Below are positions 24,406 to 42,559 of a stretch of 64,000 bases of DNA, one piece after another; positions within the stretch are counted from its first letter, which is position 1, and each line of letters opens with the position of its first letter. Under the pieces are notes generated by a model. The model worked only from the letters and a program-made list of their open reading frames with translations. It searched no databases and was not told the DNA's origin. The position numbers and the translations under genes were made by a program. The stretch is taken from contig NC_079877.1 of assembly GCF_029227915.1 (NCBI RefSeq), forward strand, positions 29,103,851-29,167,850, read 5' to 3'. This DNA comes from Hydractinia symbiolongicarpus. Its lineage: Eukaryota; Cnidaria; Hydrozoa; Anthoathecata; Hydractiniidae.

Positions 24406-24609
24406 GAAAAAACGGCGATGTACGACATTCTCACTCTATTTAAGGCGATACCGAGGAGAAAAATTTCACCTGCACATAGCCAAAATCATGTTTTCTTTCT
24501 GCTGGATATCATAATCATATGACTTTTGTTCGGCTCGGGTAGACAGTCTTATTTTAAAATTTAGCTACTATCAGTAACCATAACTTGCAAACAGTGATTT
24601 CGAAGATTA

Positions 24610-29642
<5,033 letters not shown>

Positions 29643-30971
29643 TTAGAACGCTGACTCTATTCGTGTAACAAAAATTCTCAACGAAAAGAAAAAAAGTGTT
29701 AAGTTTCGGAGGAGCATTTGTTAATCACCCCACCGGCTACTTTTACATGTACCCCAAGTAAATACTGTTTTTAACACGGAGCTATCATTCTTTCAATGTC
29801 TGCGATCAAACCTGCGTTGCTATAATCTGATGGCATGTAAAATATTGTTCATGGAAGTTTTTTAGTCCCTTATCCGTCTCCCTTCTACGAAATATGGAAA
29901 TAACGTATAATTTTTTTTGAAATTAGGATTTCTAGCTATCACATTGCTGTATTTTTAAAATCAACTTTACATATTATGCGGAAGTTACGGTTGAACGTGT
30001 TCCTAATTACAACAGGTGTACTTTTTTTTATATATAATCGTGTGTACTATTAATTATAGATTGTTATTATTATTTCAAGTCGTAATTTTTCTTTTTTCTT
30101 GTATGTATAGTATAATTTACGCAATGAATATGTTATAATGCATTTGTAAATTCATTAGGGTATTTCTTCTGTTTCTTATTTCTTAAAACTAACTTGTACT
30201 GTTGCATTGAACTATATATAACGTGAGAAAATTTCACAAAGGAAATTTTTGCAATTATACCCTAAATCAGTGAAATTGAAATGCATTTAAGAGTTAAAAT
30301 ATTTTCCGCAGAATTTTTAGAAGAACTTTATTCTTCAAAATAAATAGAAAAATTCTAAATTTTTTTTATTATTTCTAAAAAGTACGAGGTTTTTTTTCAC
30401 AATAAAGCGAAAATATGAAGCTTAAAGTAGTGGTTTTCCATTAGTCTTTGATCCTGGAATCATAAAATAATTTTTTAATATCCTCTCTTGAATTTGTATT
30501 CGCGAAAATAAATTTCAGCGTAATTCACTATATTAAGGACCTCGACTTGTAAGAATAACAGGAAAATTTCTCCCGCTCAGGTATACTACGAGAATTTTTA
30601 TTTTGCAATATATATTTTGTTCTATCTTGCTACTCTTGTGTTATGTACCATTAAAAACATGAGAGCAGCAACAGCTGCTTCAGAAATAAAAACAAAAAAG
30701 TATAACACCTTACATTGGCGTGAAGAACAGAAAAAAACAAAAACAACAACAAAAAACAATAACGACAACAACAGCAAAAGAATATTTTTTCAATCTAATT
30801 GCTTAACTCGGAATTTTTAATGAAAATCTTATAGCTAACTTCGTCCTGATTTCATTTTTTGCATTATGTCTATCCATTATTCCATGTATTTACACGTGCA
30901 AACTTTGTAACATATCTTAACACAGCAGGGTATATACACACATACAACCAAATCATATTGTTTACTAAAAG
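29643..30971. other. Gene-free gap between RRAGA and the SDR gene
   Basis: Very AT-rich and without credible exons. It must include the RRAGA 3' UTR and the promoter of the downstream dehydrogenase. Nothing else was seen. Confidence 0.5.
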
Positions 30972-32223
30972 ATGAGTGATGTGGATCATGTCACCTTCAC
31001 AGCGATGTTGCAAGATGTTGGAAACTATCTTATCTTTGCAAGAGATACGTTAGCTATTATTGGCGTGATCTACACTACCAAGCTTGTCTTGTCATTTGCT
31101 GTGAAAACATGGTCTGCAATGAGAACTTATGTTGTACCAAGGTATACGTTGTTTTAATTACATTCTGTTTAAGGTTGATTTTTGTGCAATTTTTGGTGCC
31201 TGATAGATGCCTCCCCCCCCCTCTCTAATTAATGTATTAATTTTTTCCCTATAATATCGCGTAATGTTAAATGCTTTTGCACAGCGACCTCCCCCCTGAC
31301 TTTGTAAATGATACAATTAGACGAGTTGACTTCATTCTCGCCACGTTGTATAAACACCAACAACTTTTCTTTATTACAGGTTTTGGTATGCCAGAGATTT
31401 TAGCGAAAAATATGGCGGAAGCTGGGCAGTTATCACTGGTGCGTCTGAAGGACTTGGTCGCTCATATGCTCGTAAGTTGGCGAAGAGGGGAATGAATGTG
31501 TTTTTAGTAAGTAGAAATATTGAAAAACTTCAAAAGGTGGAAGATGAGATTAGGTCGTTGTATAAAGTAGACGTGAAATGTTTTGCTATGGACTTATGCT
31601 TGTTATCAAACCGAGAAGAATACGAGAGACTTGGAAACGAGATAGGCAAGCTAGATGTGGGTCTTTTAGTTAATAATGTTGGAATATTCTACGATAGACT
31701 GCAATATTTTTTAACAGTTCCGAAAGAAACCCAACTTAAAATAATCGATTTAAACATCAGTGCTACCATTTTGATGACGTATCTTGTTTTACCTTATATG
31801 GTACAAAGAAAAAATGGCGCCATCATTAATATCGCGTCAATAGCAAGTGTGCATCCCACGCCCCTCATGACGACATACTCCGCAGCAAAGGGTTTCGTGG
31901 ACACATTTACACGAGCGCTTCAGTACGAATATTCCAGTGAAGGTGTGACATTCCAAGCTGTGCAACCTGGCTATGTCAGTACAGCGATGACGCATCATGC
32001 CGCGTCAAATTTTATGATGGTGGACCCAGATGTTTATGCAGAACATGCGTTACGCACGCTAGGTGTCACGCAGCGTTGCTATGGTTACTGGTTTCATGGT
32101 TTGTTTGGATTTGTGGGCGAGCTTTTGCCCGAACGTGTTTACATGTTTTGTACTGTGTACTTAAACCCTGTTCTCTATCGATGGTTGACTGGACTTTCTG
32201 TGAGCAAGGAAAAGTCACAATGA
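30972..32223 (+). CDS. Short-chain dehydrogenase, HSDL1/HSD17B12-like, 2 exons
   Basis: Exon 1 is 30972-31141 and exon 2 is 31380-32223, joined in phase 2, giving 337 residues (HSDL1 is 330). The N-terminus has a hydrophobic segment (TLAIIGVIYTTKLVLSF), as in the membrane-anchored 17-beta-hydroxysteroid dehydrogenase 3/12 and HSDL1 group. The Rossmann fold shows TGASEGLG (cofactor binding) and NNVG. The catalytic set is Ser in NIAS, 13 residues before Tyr, and YSAAK (Tyr-x-x-x-Lys), followed by PGYVSTAMT. RALQYEY and GYW are typical of HSDL1. Vertebrate HSDL1 carries Phe in place of the catalytic Tyr and is considered inactive; this protein keeps Tyr and should be an active NAD(P)H oxidoreductase. 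The substrate cannot be read from the sequence (3-ketoacyl-CoA or steroid). Confidence 0.9.
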
Positions 32224-34921
32224 ATTGTTTTCTGCATTCAATAATGGCGTTGTTGTTGGTATGCAAAAGAAACTGTCAGGGTACCTCAAATAACTTTTTT
32301 ACAGAGTTAATATAAATATATTAGTTTTTATTTATATTAACAGAGTTAATATAAATAAACTTGTTATTAATTTGGGGGATATTTTGAAAGCGCGAAATAG
32401 CTGCGATTTTTTTAATTGCAGCTTTGTTCGCTTTTCATTTGCTTGCAAATTGATATATATTTATGAATTTTTTTCTTCAATTTATTTTGTAAGCATTGCT
32501 TATGTATATGCTTGTAAAAACTCTTATTTCGGCCTCAAAACATGCTTACAATATACTTAAATATTCTTTCCTTTATAAAATGTATAAAATTTGGATTGCA
32601 CTGCGGCGACACAAGGTCCAGTTGTACTGACCACGGCTCCTCTGTCTGTTAAGCCAGGGGGGATCTTAGATTTCGTTTGCACATCTTAGATTCCGTTTGC
32701 ACATGTAATCCCCTTTTTGTAATATGAATTTTAAAATGATGCAAGGTACCCTTTTGATTTATTGTTTTAGATTCATTATTTTTTTGCACAAGAAAAATTG
32801 AGCTTGACATTAACCTTCACTTGGTGCAGCTGGACCTTGACATGGTTCAGCTGGACCTTGACATTATGCAGCTGCACCTCGACACCTTCTTTTAAAATAA
32901 TAATTCCTGATTTTCCTGAAGTTTGATTCTTCCCGAGACATCTAAGGTGTCTGGAGGTGAAAGAATAAACTCTCATATCTTCTGTTAAAGAACATTGATC
33001 GCTGAGATTGCCCTTTACCTGAAAACGACTTTATGGCAGTGCTCTTTTAAAAATATTTAACAAAGCTTAAAAAATCTCTAATTTTCTGTTTTTAATGGTA
33101 ATCCGATAGTCCTCCAAACATTCACTAAATAAAAAAAACACGTATTTATTAAGACATTTGACAGATCGTCAAAAATATCAAATGTAATTCTTAACTCTCC
33201 TTCTGATACAACAAAATCCCATTCTTTGCCATTCTTTATCATGTTGACTGTTATCTAAATCTCGAGCGTATCCTGTTTCCACCATCACCTCTTCTGGAAT
33301 CGGTTTATTATTTGGCGCCTATTATTGGTTCAGTTATAAGCGGATCAATGCAGGAAAATCTCAATCGAGGAAAGGTTCGCGATCCCCTTACCATTCGTTT
33401 TTCCTGACGCCTTCCAGTATTTTTTTATCACAGGCTTTCCACATTTAGATTTGATGTAGTCGTTTGAAATTTTCTTTTGATGCAAATACTTAAGATATTT
33501 CCCTGTAAACCTTCATATAGCAAAACAACGATAGAAATAACTCGTCTTTTTCTTGTAAGTCGAAAAGTTAAATGTGAATTTTTTCTTTGAATTCGAAAAA
33601 CAAAAACTATTGCGAATTACTACTCCTGGCTAGAAGATGCGGAAGAAAGATTAATTCCGGAATCTGTCCTTGCGCAATAACTTGGAGTCCATCTTTATTG
33701 CGCGAATTTGCAAAAGAGTGTTTTAGCTTTAAGTCAGAAGGCGTAATCTAATATTAGATAGGCGTTGAATAATAAAATCGAATGTATAATGGTGACCACC
33801 TTGTGTTGTATTGTTTACGTTGGATTGCGGGTAGGTTGTGCCAACATTAAAATTTTTGAACACTATTTCAAGAGAAGAAATCAATGTTGATCATTAACGA
33901 TCTATACCTTTGATATTGACATCAACAAATTGATGCTTTTTTATTTTGAAATATCATCCTCTTTTTTGTGAGATTCGTATGGTTTATTAAGACAACTATT
34001 CAAATATTGTTTCATAGTAATTCTAGTCTCACAATACTTTGTTCTTGTAATCTACCCAGAAATTTAGGCTCAGTATACTCGTACGATTTTCTTTAACTTC
34101 TTCTTTAACTTTTGGTAAAATGTAACCCTCGACGTTCTTATAAATTTAGATTTAATAAAAAAAATTGTACGCAATAGTCTTCGTATTAAAACTATCTCAT
34201 ACACAGTTACACGCAGGAAAATTTCGAGGTCCCAAATATCACTCAAAAATGTTTTAAATTTGATAGATAATTATTAGAGATTATTTGTCATTAAATGTGT
34301 ACTAAAAGTGTTGTATTTGAAGGAAAAAACGATCAAGGAGATTACAGTTACATCGGCGTATATTTGTACTTTTAATGTTAATATGCATATTTATATCACT
34401 AATGTTTTCTAAACTGACTATATTTGCGAAAAAATTCACGGAATTTAATTTGGTATATAATAAAAAAATGAATTTGGCGAAAATTCAAATGTCGATGTTA
34501 ACGAAATTGACAAATTTGATTTTATTGATATTTTGACTTTTAACTTAGGTTACAAGTGGTAACTTAAAATATCAACCTTGGCTTCAGGCTTTTTTGCTTC
34601 CGTAAACCTTCGTTTCCTTTTAGCGTTAATTCGTGTTAAGCAGAATTAGAGTTAATTTATCAACGCGTAATGGAAACGTCGATAAATAATTAGCGTTAGT
34701 TTTAACTTTGATTAACGTGCGACTAAATATATAAAAAAGCTTTGCTAGTACCCGGACTGCATCGTATACAAACCAGTAATAAGTTTGGCCATGCATCAAA
34801 AAAGGACACGTATCATACTGTTAATCTTTTGTATGCTGATTACAAAATTACAAAAAGATAACTCAAAGAGCAAATCAAATCCCGAAATTAAAGTATGTGT
34901 AAAGTTGGAGCGTACACCAGC
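32224..34921. other. Gene-free stretch between the SDR gene and paralogue A
   Basis: No supportable exon. The start contains the SDR 3' UTR, with an imperfect duplicate acagagttaatataaat at about 32,300 and 32,341. A 21-bp tandem repeat is listed separately. The rest is AT-rich and unremarkable. Confidence 0.5.
32824..32886 (+). repeat. 21-bp tandem repeat, three units
   Basis: Units begin tgcagctggaccttgacatg and start at about 32,825, 32,846 and 32,867. A decayed fourth unit lies just to the left. The period is seven codons, so the minus strand shows a spurious VQLHxVK heptad; there is no other sign of coding. Confidence 0.75.
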
Positions 34922-37617
34922 TTAGAGTTCTTTTTTGTCTCCGTGATGATGATGTTCATGGTGGTGATTGATATGTTTATCATACCTTTCTTCTGATTCA
35001 GGTCTTCTTTCTTTTCTTTCTTTTGCTTTTCCCGAAGGAGTGGGTGCACCAGCCTTAGATGCAGGTGTACCAGACCGCATAAGACTTTCCACATCAATTT
35101 CATACACATGTGACACAAACATATCCATTTTCTTACCAGTTTCGTCGATAGATGTAATCCTGTACAACTGTGAACCAACATTAAACTGGTTGTTGTACTT
35201 CCCGACCAGCTGGTAACCGACAACGTGAGTGTAGGCCGGAACATTTATTTTAATTGTCGTAGTTGTTGTCTGAGAGTAAGTCGTGGATTCTTCATTCTAA
35301 AAGAACAAAAAGTGTCAGCCTCAATTAACCTTAGCTTGATGCATTCCGCAGCAACATAATGACTAAAAATACGCCAACGAGTTGGTGCAGTTTGCTATAT
35401 CATTTAAAATATTTAAATAACCGTCAACTTTCTTTTTTAAAAATGGTGGAGGAAGAAGCGGCTGAATGCTTGTTGATGGCTTTTCGTTAAAGCAGATAAC
35501 GCGATTTCGCTCATCTGATTTACAGAAAGCATCAAAATAACGCGAATCAGGAAATATGTTTATCTTTACGTTCACGTTACGTTCTCACATGATTAGTAAA
35601 CCGGTAGGTGTACCAAATCAAGACCTTTGTATTATAATTGTTAGAAAAGTAAACTTTAATTAAATTAAGTAGTAATTTTAATAAGGGGCATATAATTAAC
35701 GCAAATTTTCATGATTCGCCTTAATTTTGGGCCTTATTAATTTCCAGAGATATAAGTTACGTTATTTGTGTGTAATTCCTTTTACCCGAAACGTTAATAA
35801 TTATATGTAATTGAAAATACCTGCCATGATTGGCTGATGCTAGATTCAGAACTTGCCGAACATTTCTTAAATGCACTTTCAATTTCCATTGACACTGAGT
35901 AGCTGATCGATTGAGTTGTTGTTTTTGTGTCAGAGATTCCAATGCTCACAGATTTCATATACTGATGTGCTGCGTCTTCTAACTCGTTGTTCATTCGAAA
36001 AAATTCTCTAAATAAAATCAAAAATTGCATCAAAAAATGAAATCTAACGACGTTAGAGTTAGCCGCCTCCCGGTTACAATGTGTTTAACATACACCCAAC
36101 TTCCATCTCCATTTGAAACGTTTTGTGTTAGGTTCAATACAAGGAAAAGATATTACAGTATACTCTCCAATTATCATCGGTGTATGACCAAAGTGTCCCC
36201 TAATTGGAAGTTTCCGCCTTTTGAAAAGTATTACATTTTAAGCCCCAAGTTAGAAAATAAAGCCGATTTATGTATAACAAAAGAAAAATAACACAATGAT
36301 GACGAACCAAACCTTCAAACTTTACAGGTTTTTCAAACAAATTTTAACAAATGATGGATAAATGATTAAAGATTTCATTGTAAAAAAACTTTAATTAATT
36401 GTTATTTTCTGCTATTTATCTTGGCGATCTCTAGCCTCTCCGTAATGAAAAAAAGCCGTATTTGCTTTTTGGTGCAAAAAACGTTGTCCGCTAATTAAAT
36501 GTTCGCTTTTTGGAAAGTTTTTTAAAGACTTTGACTAGAAAACGGTCGGTGTATAACCAAAGTGTCTGCTAATCAGATGTGTCTGAAATTTAGAGTGTAT
36601 CCGTTAATTGAAGAGAATACTGTATGATAAAAGTATTTTAAAGAAATGTTCACTTACTGCTCCTGTTTGGTTGGGTCGGGAGCGTGGATGTTCCATTTAT
36701 AATATGGATTTGTGCTGTCCCCCAATGTTGCATAATATTCTCCTGGTGAATGCCAATCTTCTGTCCATGAGTGCACAAACAAATAGGGAAATCGTCTTGA
36801 TACAATTCTGCACTCTGTTAATGTATCATCTATACATTCTACTTAAAAATGTGTAGCAGTATGTGGAAAAATAAAACAAATTTAAACCTACTTTACATAA
36901 GAAATGAAGCCTATCATATTGTCATTGAAATATGTTTTGCATCATGGAGAATAATAAGAAAAACATTGGAGGAAATAAAAGACGCAAAAAAGAAGTTATT
37001 TAGTCCAATGTATGTTTATATAGTCAGCTTAAGCCTGAAGCTTCTTTAAATTTTAATAATTAGCTGAAATAGACAATAGACATATGGTTTAAAAACAATA
37101 TGTCTATTGTTTAAAAACAATAGGTCTATTGTTTAAAACAATAGAGAACTCCGAATAATGACTAGCTTTAATACCCGACAAAGCATATTAAGAAAAGTTA
37201 GCAAATTTGAAAGTTCGTTTTCACAAGTAGCATACAAGGCGATTTCTATAATAGATCCACGCAATTTGAACTTATCAAAGTGCACTTGCCAATGGTTACA
37301 GCAGCCCTGACGTGGATTATTACACAAAACAGACGTGTTAGAAGGTGCAATTGACGCATTTGAAACGCTACCTACCTGACCTACGCAGCAAGTAGCACTT
37401 TTGCAGCCTACCGAAGAATTTGCGAGCTTCTTTTTAACATTGTAAATTGGCCAGAAAACGTGGAAGGCATGATTCTTAAATATTTTTTGTTAAAATTAAA
37501 ATGAATCAATACGGTTACTACTCACATTTCCGTCAAGATAGTTGTCATGAGTTAACAAAATGGTTTTTCTGGGTTCATCATTTGGATAACCCGCTGCCCA
37601 ATACCTGTTTCGATAAT
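34922..37617 (-). pseudogene. Paralogue A of the secreted His-tailed family, 5' truncated
   Basis: Recognised pieces are exon 5 (34922-35296), exon 4 (35821-36007), exon 3 (about 36650-36862) and exon 2 (37526 to about 37617). Exons 4 and 5 are intact and in phase with those of paralogue B. The last exon has the same VVGYQLVGKYN and MRSGTP segments and a His-rich tail (INHHHEHHHHGDKKEL end). Exon 3 has an in-frame TAA near its start, and its acceptor AG is changed to AT compared with B. Exon 2 matches only in its 3' half (NRYWAAGYP...EPRKTI), and its 5' part is out of frame with no acceptor. The signal-peptide exon and promoter are absent; duplicated block X begins where they should be. It is most likely a dead copy, though the 3' exons could be reused. 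Confidence 0.75.
37070..37145 (+). repeat. Short tandem repeat, tctattgtttaaaaacaata units
   Basis: Three to four imperfect units of about 25 bp, each self-complementary (attgtttaaaaacaat). They lie in intron 2 of paralogue A. Confidence 0.7.
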
Positions 37618-38820
37618 AATTCACCACACTGACATGATATATTTCAAAAAAAATTTTTTGTTACATAACAAAAGAGCTCTACCCCCCAGCCCTCCCTTCT
37701 ATAATTTCGTAACAGTTCGTAACAAAAATGATCATACCCTTCCCCAAAGGAATTACGTAATTATTAAATGGCCCCTTAGCTATACTTGGCTGAAAAGACA
37801 CCCTGCAAAGTTAGATTTTTGTACTTAAATTCTCATACGTTATTCTAAAAAAAATCTGTTAGAGATTTTTGTGATTTGCTTAGCTTCTTTGCAAAACTTT
37901 GCTTCGCGAAACAATTTTACCAAAAAAATTAAAAAAAATAACAGTAAAAATCTTCCGTATTATCAATCTGCAAAAATTCATCCCAAAAGTTTTTGCTTTA
38001 AAAAGCTTATTGAAATTTGGAAGTATATTTGCATAGATTGAAGCAATAATGCCTAAAAAATTATTTAAATTAAAATCCTTTCTGGAAATAACTTTTTGCC
38101 AATTTCTATTCTCTTCCCAATATCCGATATTGTGAAAGTTTTTCTTGTAAGGATTTTCAATTTGAGTATTCGCGTAAGTTCATCTATTTTTGTTGTCATG
38201 TCTCGTTTTTGACCCAGTAGCCGGTCAAAAACTCGTTTTGGTTATTTTTAAATCGTAAGTCTGCGGCCTTTCTTGTTGTCTTTCTTAACAAATTTTCATC
38301 GCTTATCCAGGATTTAAACCGTTTTAGTCATTTTTAAATTGTACATTTGTCTATTTTTGTTGCCAAAGTTAATATTTGTTAATAAGCTTTTAAGTTTTCA
38401 ATTTATTGTCAGAAATTTTTGTACAAAGAAAATTTTCACAGCAATAATTAATTTTCAGGGTTTTAGGATTTTAGAATGTTAAGATTTTTTGATAATTTTA
38501 ATGGTTGCAATAACAACACTTCATGCACAATGATAGAATTTATTGTCGTGGTCGAAACTCTTTACATTTTCATGAGTTTTAAAATTTTCTCTGATTTAAT
38601 CGCCTTTTGCGTGAAAATCTGATATTTCGTAAAAATTAATTTTGAATTTTGAAAAACGCAAAACTTCAGAATTTCTTTTTGGCAAGAATTTCTGTAGTTG
38701 ATGAAAATTATTCAGCGCCTAACTCATCTCAATCAGGACAGAATACTAGCAGATTTGCAACAATAATTATTTTAAAGAAATTTTGGCGACATACGTTTTT
38801 GACTTCGTGCAAGGTCTGAG

Positions 38821-38939
38821 CAAGCAAAGCAACCTCAACCCCAGGGCCTGTAGCTTTTTTTTAATATGAGGATGAAACAGATTTCATCCTCGTATTAAAA
38901 AAAAAACCACAGGCCCTGGGATCAAGGTGGCAAGCAAAG
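38821..38939 (+). mobile_element. Foldback MITE flanked by a 9-bp direct repeat
   Basis: The arm ccccagggcctg...aatatgaggatgaaa pairs with ttcatcctcgtatt...caggccctggg around a 5-base loop near 38,880. The stem is about 45 bp with few mismatches. The sequence caagcaaag flanks both sides (38,821-38,829 and 38,931-38,939), as expected for a 9-bp target-site duplication. This suggests insertion into block X, since the matching place in X' does not show it. Confidence 0.7.
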
Positions 38940-40307
38940 GTGTCTTCTTTTCTCGCATCTTTAGACTTATACTTATGACAAACAATTTTTAATTTAAAAA
39001 TATCGCAACAACATTATGTCTTCACTTTCCTTAGATTTCTATATTTTTGTCATGGTCGCACACACATGAAATAAATCTAATAAAATTAGTATCATGGTTT
39101 GTCTTGAGATGTCAAACCCTTGTTTTTTTTATATTTTGGACGGCCGGAACAAAGAAGTCCAAATGTAAAAAGCCCAACAAGTCCTGAGGCGAGTTTGTTT
39201 TTCCCTTTAAACACTGTAAATCTATGATACTGTTGAATAGCTAGCTAGCCACAAATTTCAGCTATTTATGTACATTTTTGACTAAACTTTTTTCTCGTAT
39301 CAATTATGTGGCTATATAATCATATACATTTATTACCAACTCTTTAACGATATATGTATGTCGTACGAAATTCAGACTGCGCACTGTTCTAGGGATATTT
39401 CTGTCAGAAAGAGAAAAAGAGTCTTGGGTACGAGGTTGAACAAAATATATTGCGAATAAACATTGGAGATTTTCATAAGAACTGACCGCTGTGTTGACGT
39501 GAGACAAGTTTTCCCGCCTTTTCTAAATCTTAAGATCTAATTTCTTAGTTTTAAATTCAGTTACGCCACCAAAATTTTTTTTTTTACAATCCTCTATAAT
39601 TCTTTCGCAAAAATATTCTGCCCGTATTTCTTTTCTAGTTTCATTATTTCAAGATTGCTTGGAAAAGTATCGCGATGAATAGTTGACGCCAATTCAGGAG
39701 GAGGGACGGAGTTTTAAAATCATTTTATTTCTTCTTCGTCATTTCTTCATCTAAAAGGTCTCGCTTACTTTTATTGACTCACTTGTCAATCATCATTATC
39801 TTTCTTCTTTTGTCTTGTCTGCGCCCTTTCTTGTCGTCTTTCTAAACAAATTTCACAAATATTGAGCGTTGGATATCATGTTGAATACACTTGGATCGGG
39901 CTTAAGGACTCTTTGACTATCCTAAAGTATGCTTTTCGGAAACTAGAAATCTGGCAGCTACAATTCTATAAAACCTTTTCTTTTCTGGGAAGTTCTTTTT
40001 AACCAAAAGATTATAACTTCTCTGTAATCTTTTTAAATTTTGGGCAATATAATTTTAAATCCTAATCCTAGTTTGAAGACATAAATTCGGAACAACTGGG
40101 CGCCATATCTAATCTTTTTTTTCTTTTTTTTTTGGCCATTCAGATAATGACCTGACAAGGGTAAATTACCCGAGTCTGGGATGTGTGGAGAGTGGTCGTA
40201 CCAGTGGATGACTCTCACTGGTACTCTGCCGCGGGGACAGGATAGAAATCGAAGCAGTTCATGATATTACCGTGACGTCTCGATAAAGACAGATTAATAA
40301 TAAAAAA

Positions 40308-40550
40308 AATACGGAACGCAGCCGCCATAGCGGAAAAAATTAACTAGATGATAGAAACATTTTTTTCTTCTAAAGGTTGAAAGTTTTAATTAAAAAAAGA
40401 GCTCCATGGGAACACAATAGTCGATTTAGAGAAAAATAATATGTCAGCACATATATCGTACTTTCTCGACATAAAATTTGCTTGGTAGTGGATGAACATG
40501 ATAATTTGAAAGATTACGGAACGCAGCCGCGATAGCGGAAAGAAATTTAA
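40308..40550 (+). repeat. Repeat element, second near-identical copy at 59,240-59,425
   Basis: The stretch gaaagttttaattaaa...gagctccatgggaacacaa to gattacggaacgcagccgcgatagcgg (40,378-40,532) is almost identical to 59,246-59,410, over about 160 bp. The tail acggaacgcagccgccatagcgg also occurs on the left side at 40,310, so direct copies flank the element. The similarity is much higher than in the rest of block X, which points to a young transposable element or gene conversion. Confidence 0.75.
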
Positions 40551-42559
40551 CCTAGGAGGAAGTAGATTTGTGAATATTTAAAAATAAGTTTAAGAGCGAA
40601 AAAGGAGAAAACAGTCATACCGTCATTCCTCTGCTTTAACGCGTTCTCTAATTAGTGCGAATAGCCTTTTTTCGTAATCTTTTTAATTTTCTTCCTCTAA
40701 ATTTTAGTGTGACACTCTTTTCACTAATTTTTGTTTTCAAATAATACAACTTTCTCGAGACCATGAGTTATACTTTTTTTAAACTCGTAAAATATGAATA
40801 CCATATTAGAATTCAGCATAGTTTGTTTAATTTATGTGTAAAAGTTTAACGCTAACAGAAAGTGCTATTTTTGAGGAGATATATATCACAGATAAAGTCT
40901 TCTTAATGCTCAAGTTACCATGTCCCGCCTCGTTTTCAAAAAGAGGTTGGACATGCCACAAATCTTTATATTAGAATAGCAGGTTGTTTACTTGCTGTAT
41001 TGTTTCGATATTTTCTTTGTTTATGACATTTTTGATAAGAAAATCAAATCTGTTGTCCGTTTTTCATAAAACTCAACAGAAAAAGTTGCGGCACATCAAA
41101 AGAATAAGTTTCGGGAAAGGTTAATTAGATTCTGAACCAGATAATTTAGGGGACATGTTTTCATTATTTTTTTGATCTATGTTAAAAAATAAAATAGCCT
41201 TACAAACGTAATTCTATAGAAACTCACCGCCGAATTAATATCGAATCAAATTTTACTTAATAAATAAAACAGCTATAACGGAAGAAAATAATACAACGAA
41301 AAAACGAAAATTGGTGAAAAAGTGATAAGAATAAAGAAGATAAAAAAAAAATTAAAAATTAAAATTTAAAAAATGTTGTTCATTTTACTCTATTTACCAA
41401 GGTTAAATTTCAAGACATTATTAGTTCCGCACTTAAAAATAATTATTTTTCCTTAATTTAGTAGAGTGTGAAATGATGGTCAGAGAGTTTTGACAAATGA
41501 CATAAAAAGCACATTGCTGAGGTGCCATAGAAAATTTAAAAAGAGACAGGTAGGACAAGCCATGTGTTTAAATGGTCCGAATCCTTGTGGCGCATACATG
41601 CTAAATCAGTTTGCAAATATTGCAAAAGAAAATCTGAGCTTATTTTATCATTATAAAACTGCTATGCATGTTTTTAAAATAAACAATGTTTTCTTGTCGA
41701 ATCTATTATTGCGCAAATATTGACAGACTCAAGATATCCTTCAATGAGTACCGTATTGTAATTATTTGAAGGTGTGCAAATATATACATCGAGTTTTCCG
41801 GGTTCATTACCTAAAATATTTACATCACGTGACCGGAAAATTTTCTTGTCTGTTCCGTTCCGGCCAAAGTATAGCCTTTATTCATTGAACGTGATTTTTA
41901 AAGGGAATTAATCTCGACATATATCACAAGAACATCTCAGTATAGGTTACGGGAAATAGCAAAGCACGGTTTCCTTTTTACGTGATGCCATTCGTAAAGA
42001 GTGAGCCAATAACGTAAATTTTTCAGATCCATGTACAGGGCATTTTGATTACACTTATAAGCGCAAGGAATGGACACAAAAAATTTGGTATATATATGCA
42101 GAAATACAACGAAGAATGTTTACAAAAGAGAAGAACCTCGATGTTGTTTGATGTTGTTCTTCGCTTAGCTACACTATAGCTACATTAAGGATTAAACTAG
42201 CATTTATTACTTAATACTTAGTAAAATGGGTCAAAAAACAAGGGTGAGATTTCTTTTAAATTGCATCACAGTTTTTAGCCATAGCTAGCTACACAATTTG
42301 AGAACACTTACAGGGAATTTTATTGTTTATCAAGTATGGATAATATAGAATATTTCCTTATAAAGTAAAATGGGGAAAAAATTCATGATTACTTTTGCGT
42401 TATCTAAAATTAAAACTGTCGAAGATAACCTTTTGTGATTTTGTGATTTACAATTTTTTAAATTTTTCACTGATGATTTTTATTCTTGCAAATGGTCAAT
42501 TACAACATCAACAACGAGCTTTCATGCGCAAACTTTAATTTATTATAATTTAGTAAAAC

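Larger units (their letters stand above)
38100..41875 (+). repeat. Duplicated block X (matches 56,370-57,985 in the same orientation)
   Basis: Several stretches match in order. Examples: gtgaaagtttttcttgtaa (38,133 and 56,381), ttttcataagaactgaccgctgtgtt (39,470 and 56,942), gcttttcggaaa...agaaatctggcagc (39,932 and 57,442), gtgtgcaaatatat (41,772 and 57,890), and accggaaaatttt (41,832 and 57,950). X is longer than X' because of extra insertions, including the repeat at 40,308-40,550. There is no coding sequence in either copy. Confidence 0.75.

Noticed and set aside
30617-30820. A Lys/Asn/Thr-rich small frame upstream of the dehydrogenase
   Set aside because: The composition follows from an A-rich low-complexity tract. 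No motif or conservation is visible.
32776-32976. A minus-strand frame with VQLHxVK heptads as a small coiled-coil protein
   Set aside because: The heptads arise from a 21-bp tandem repeat. The rest of the frame has no coding character.
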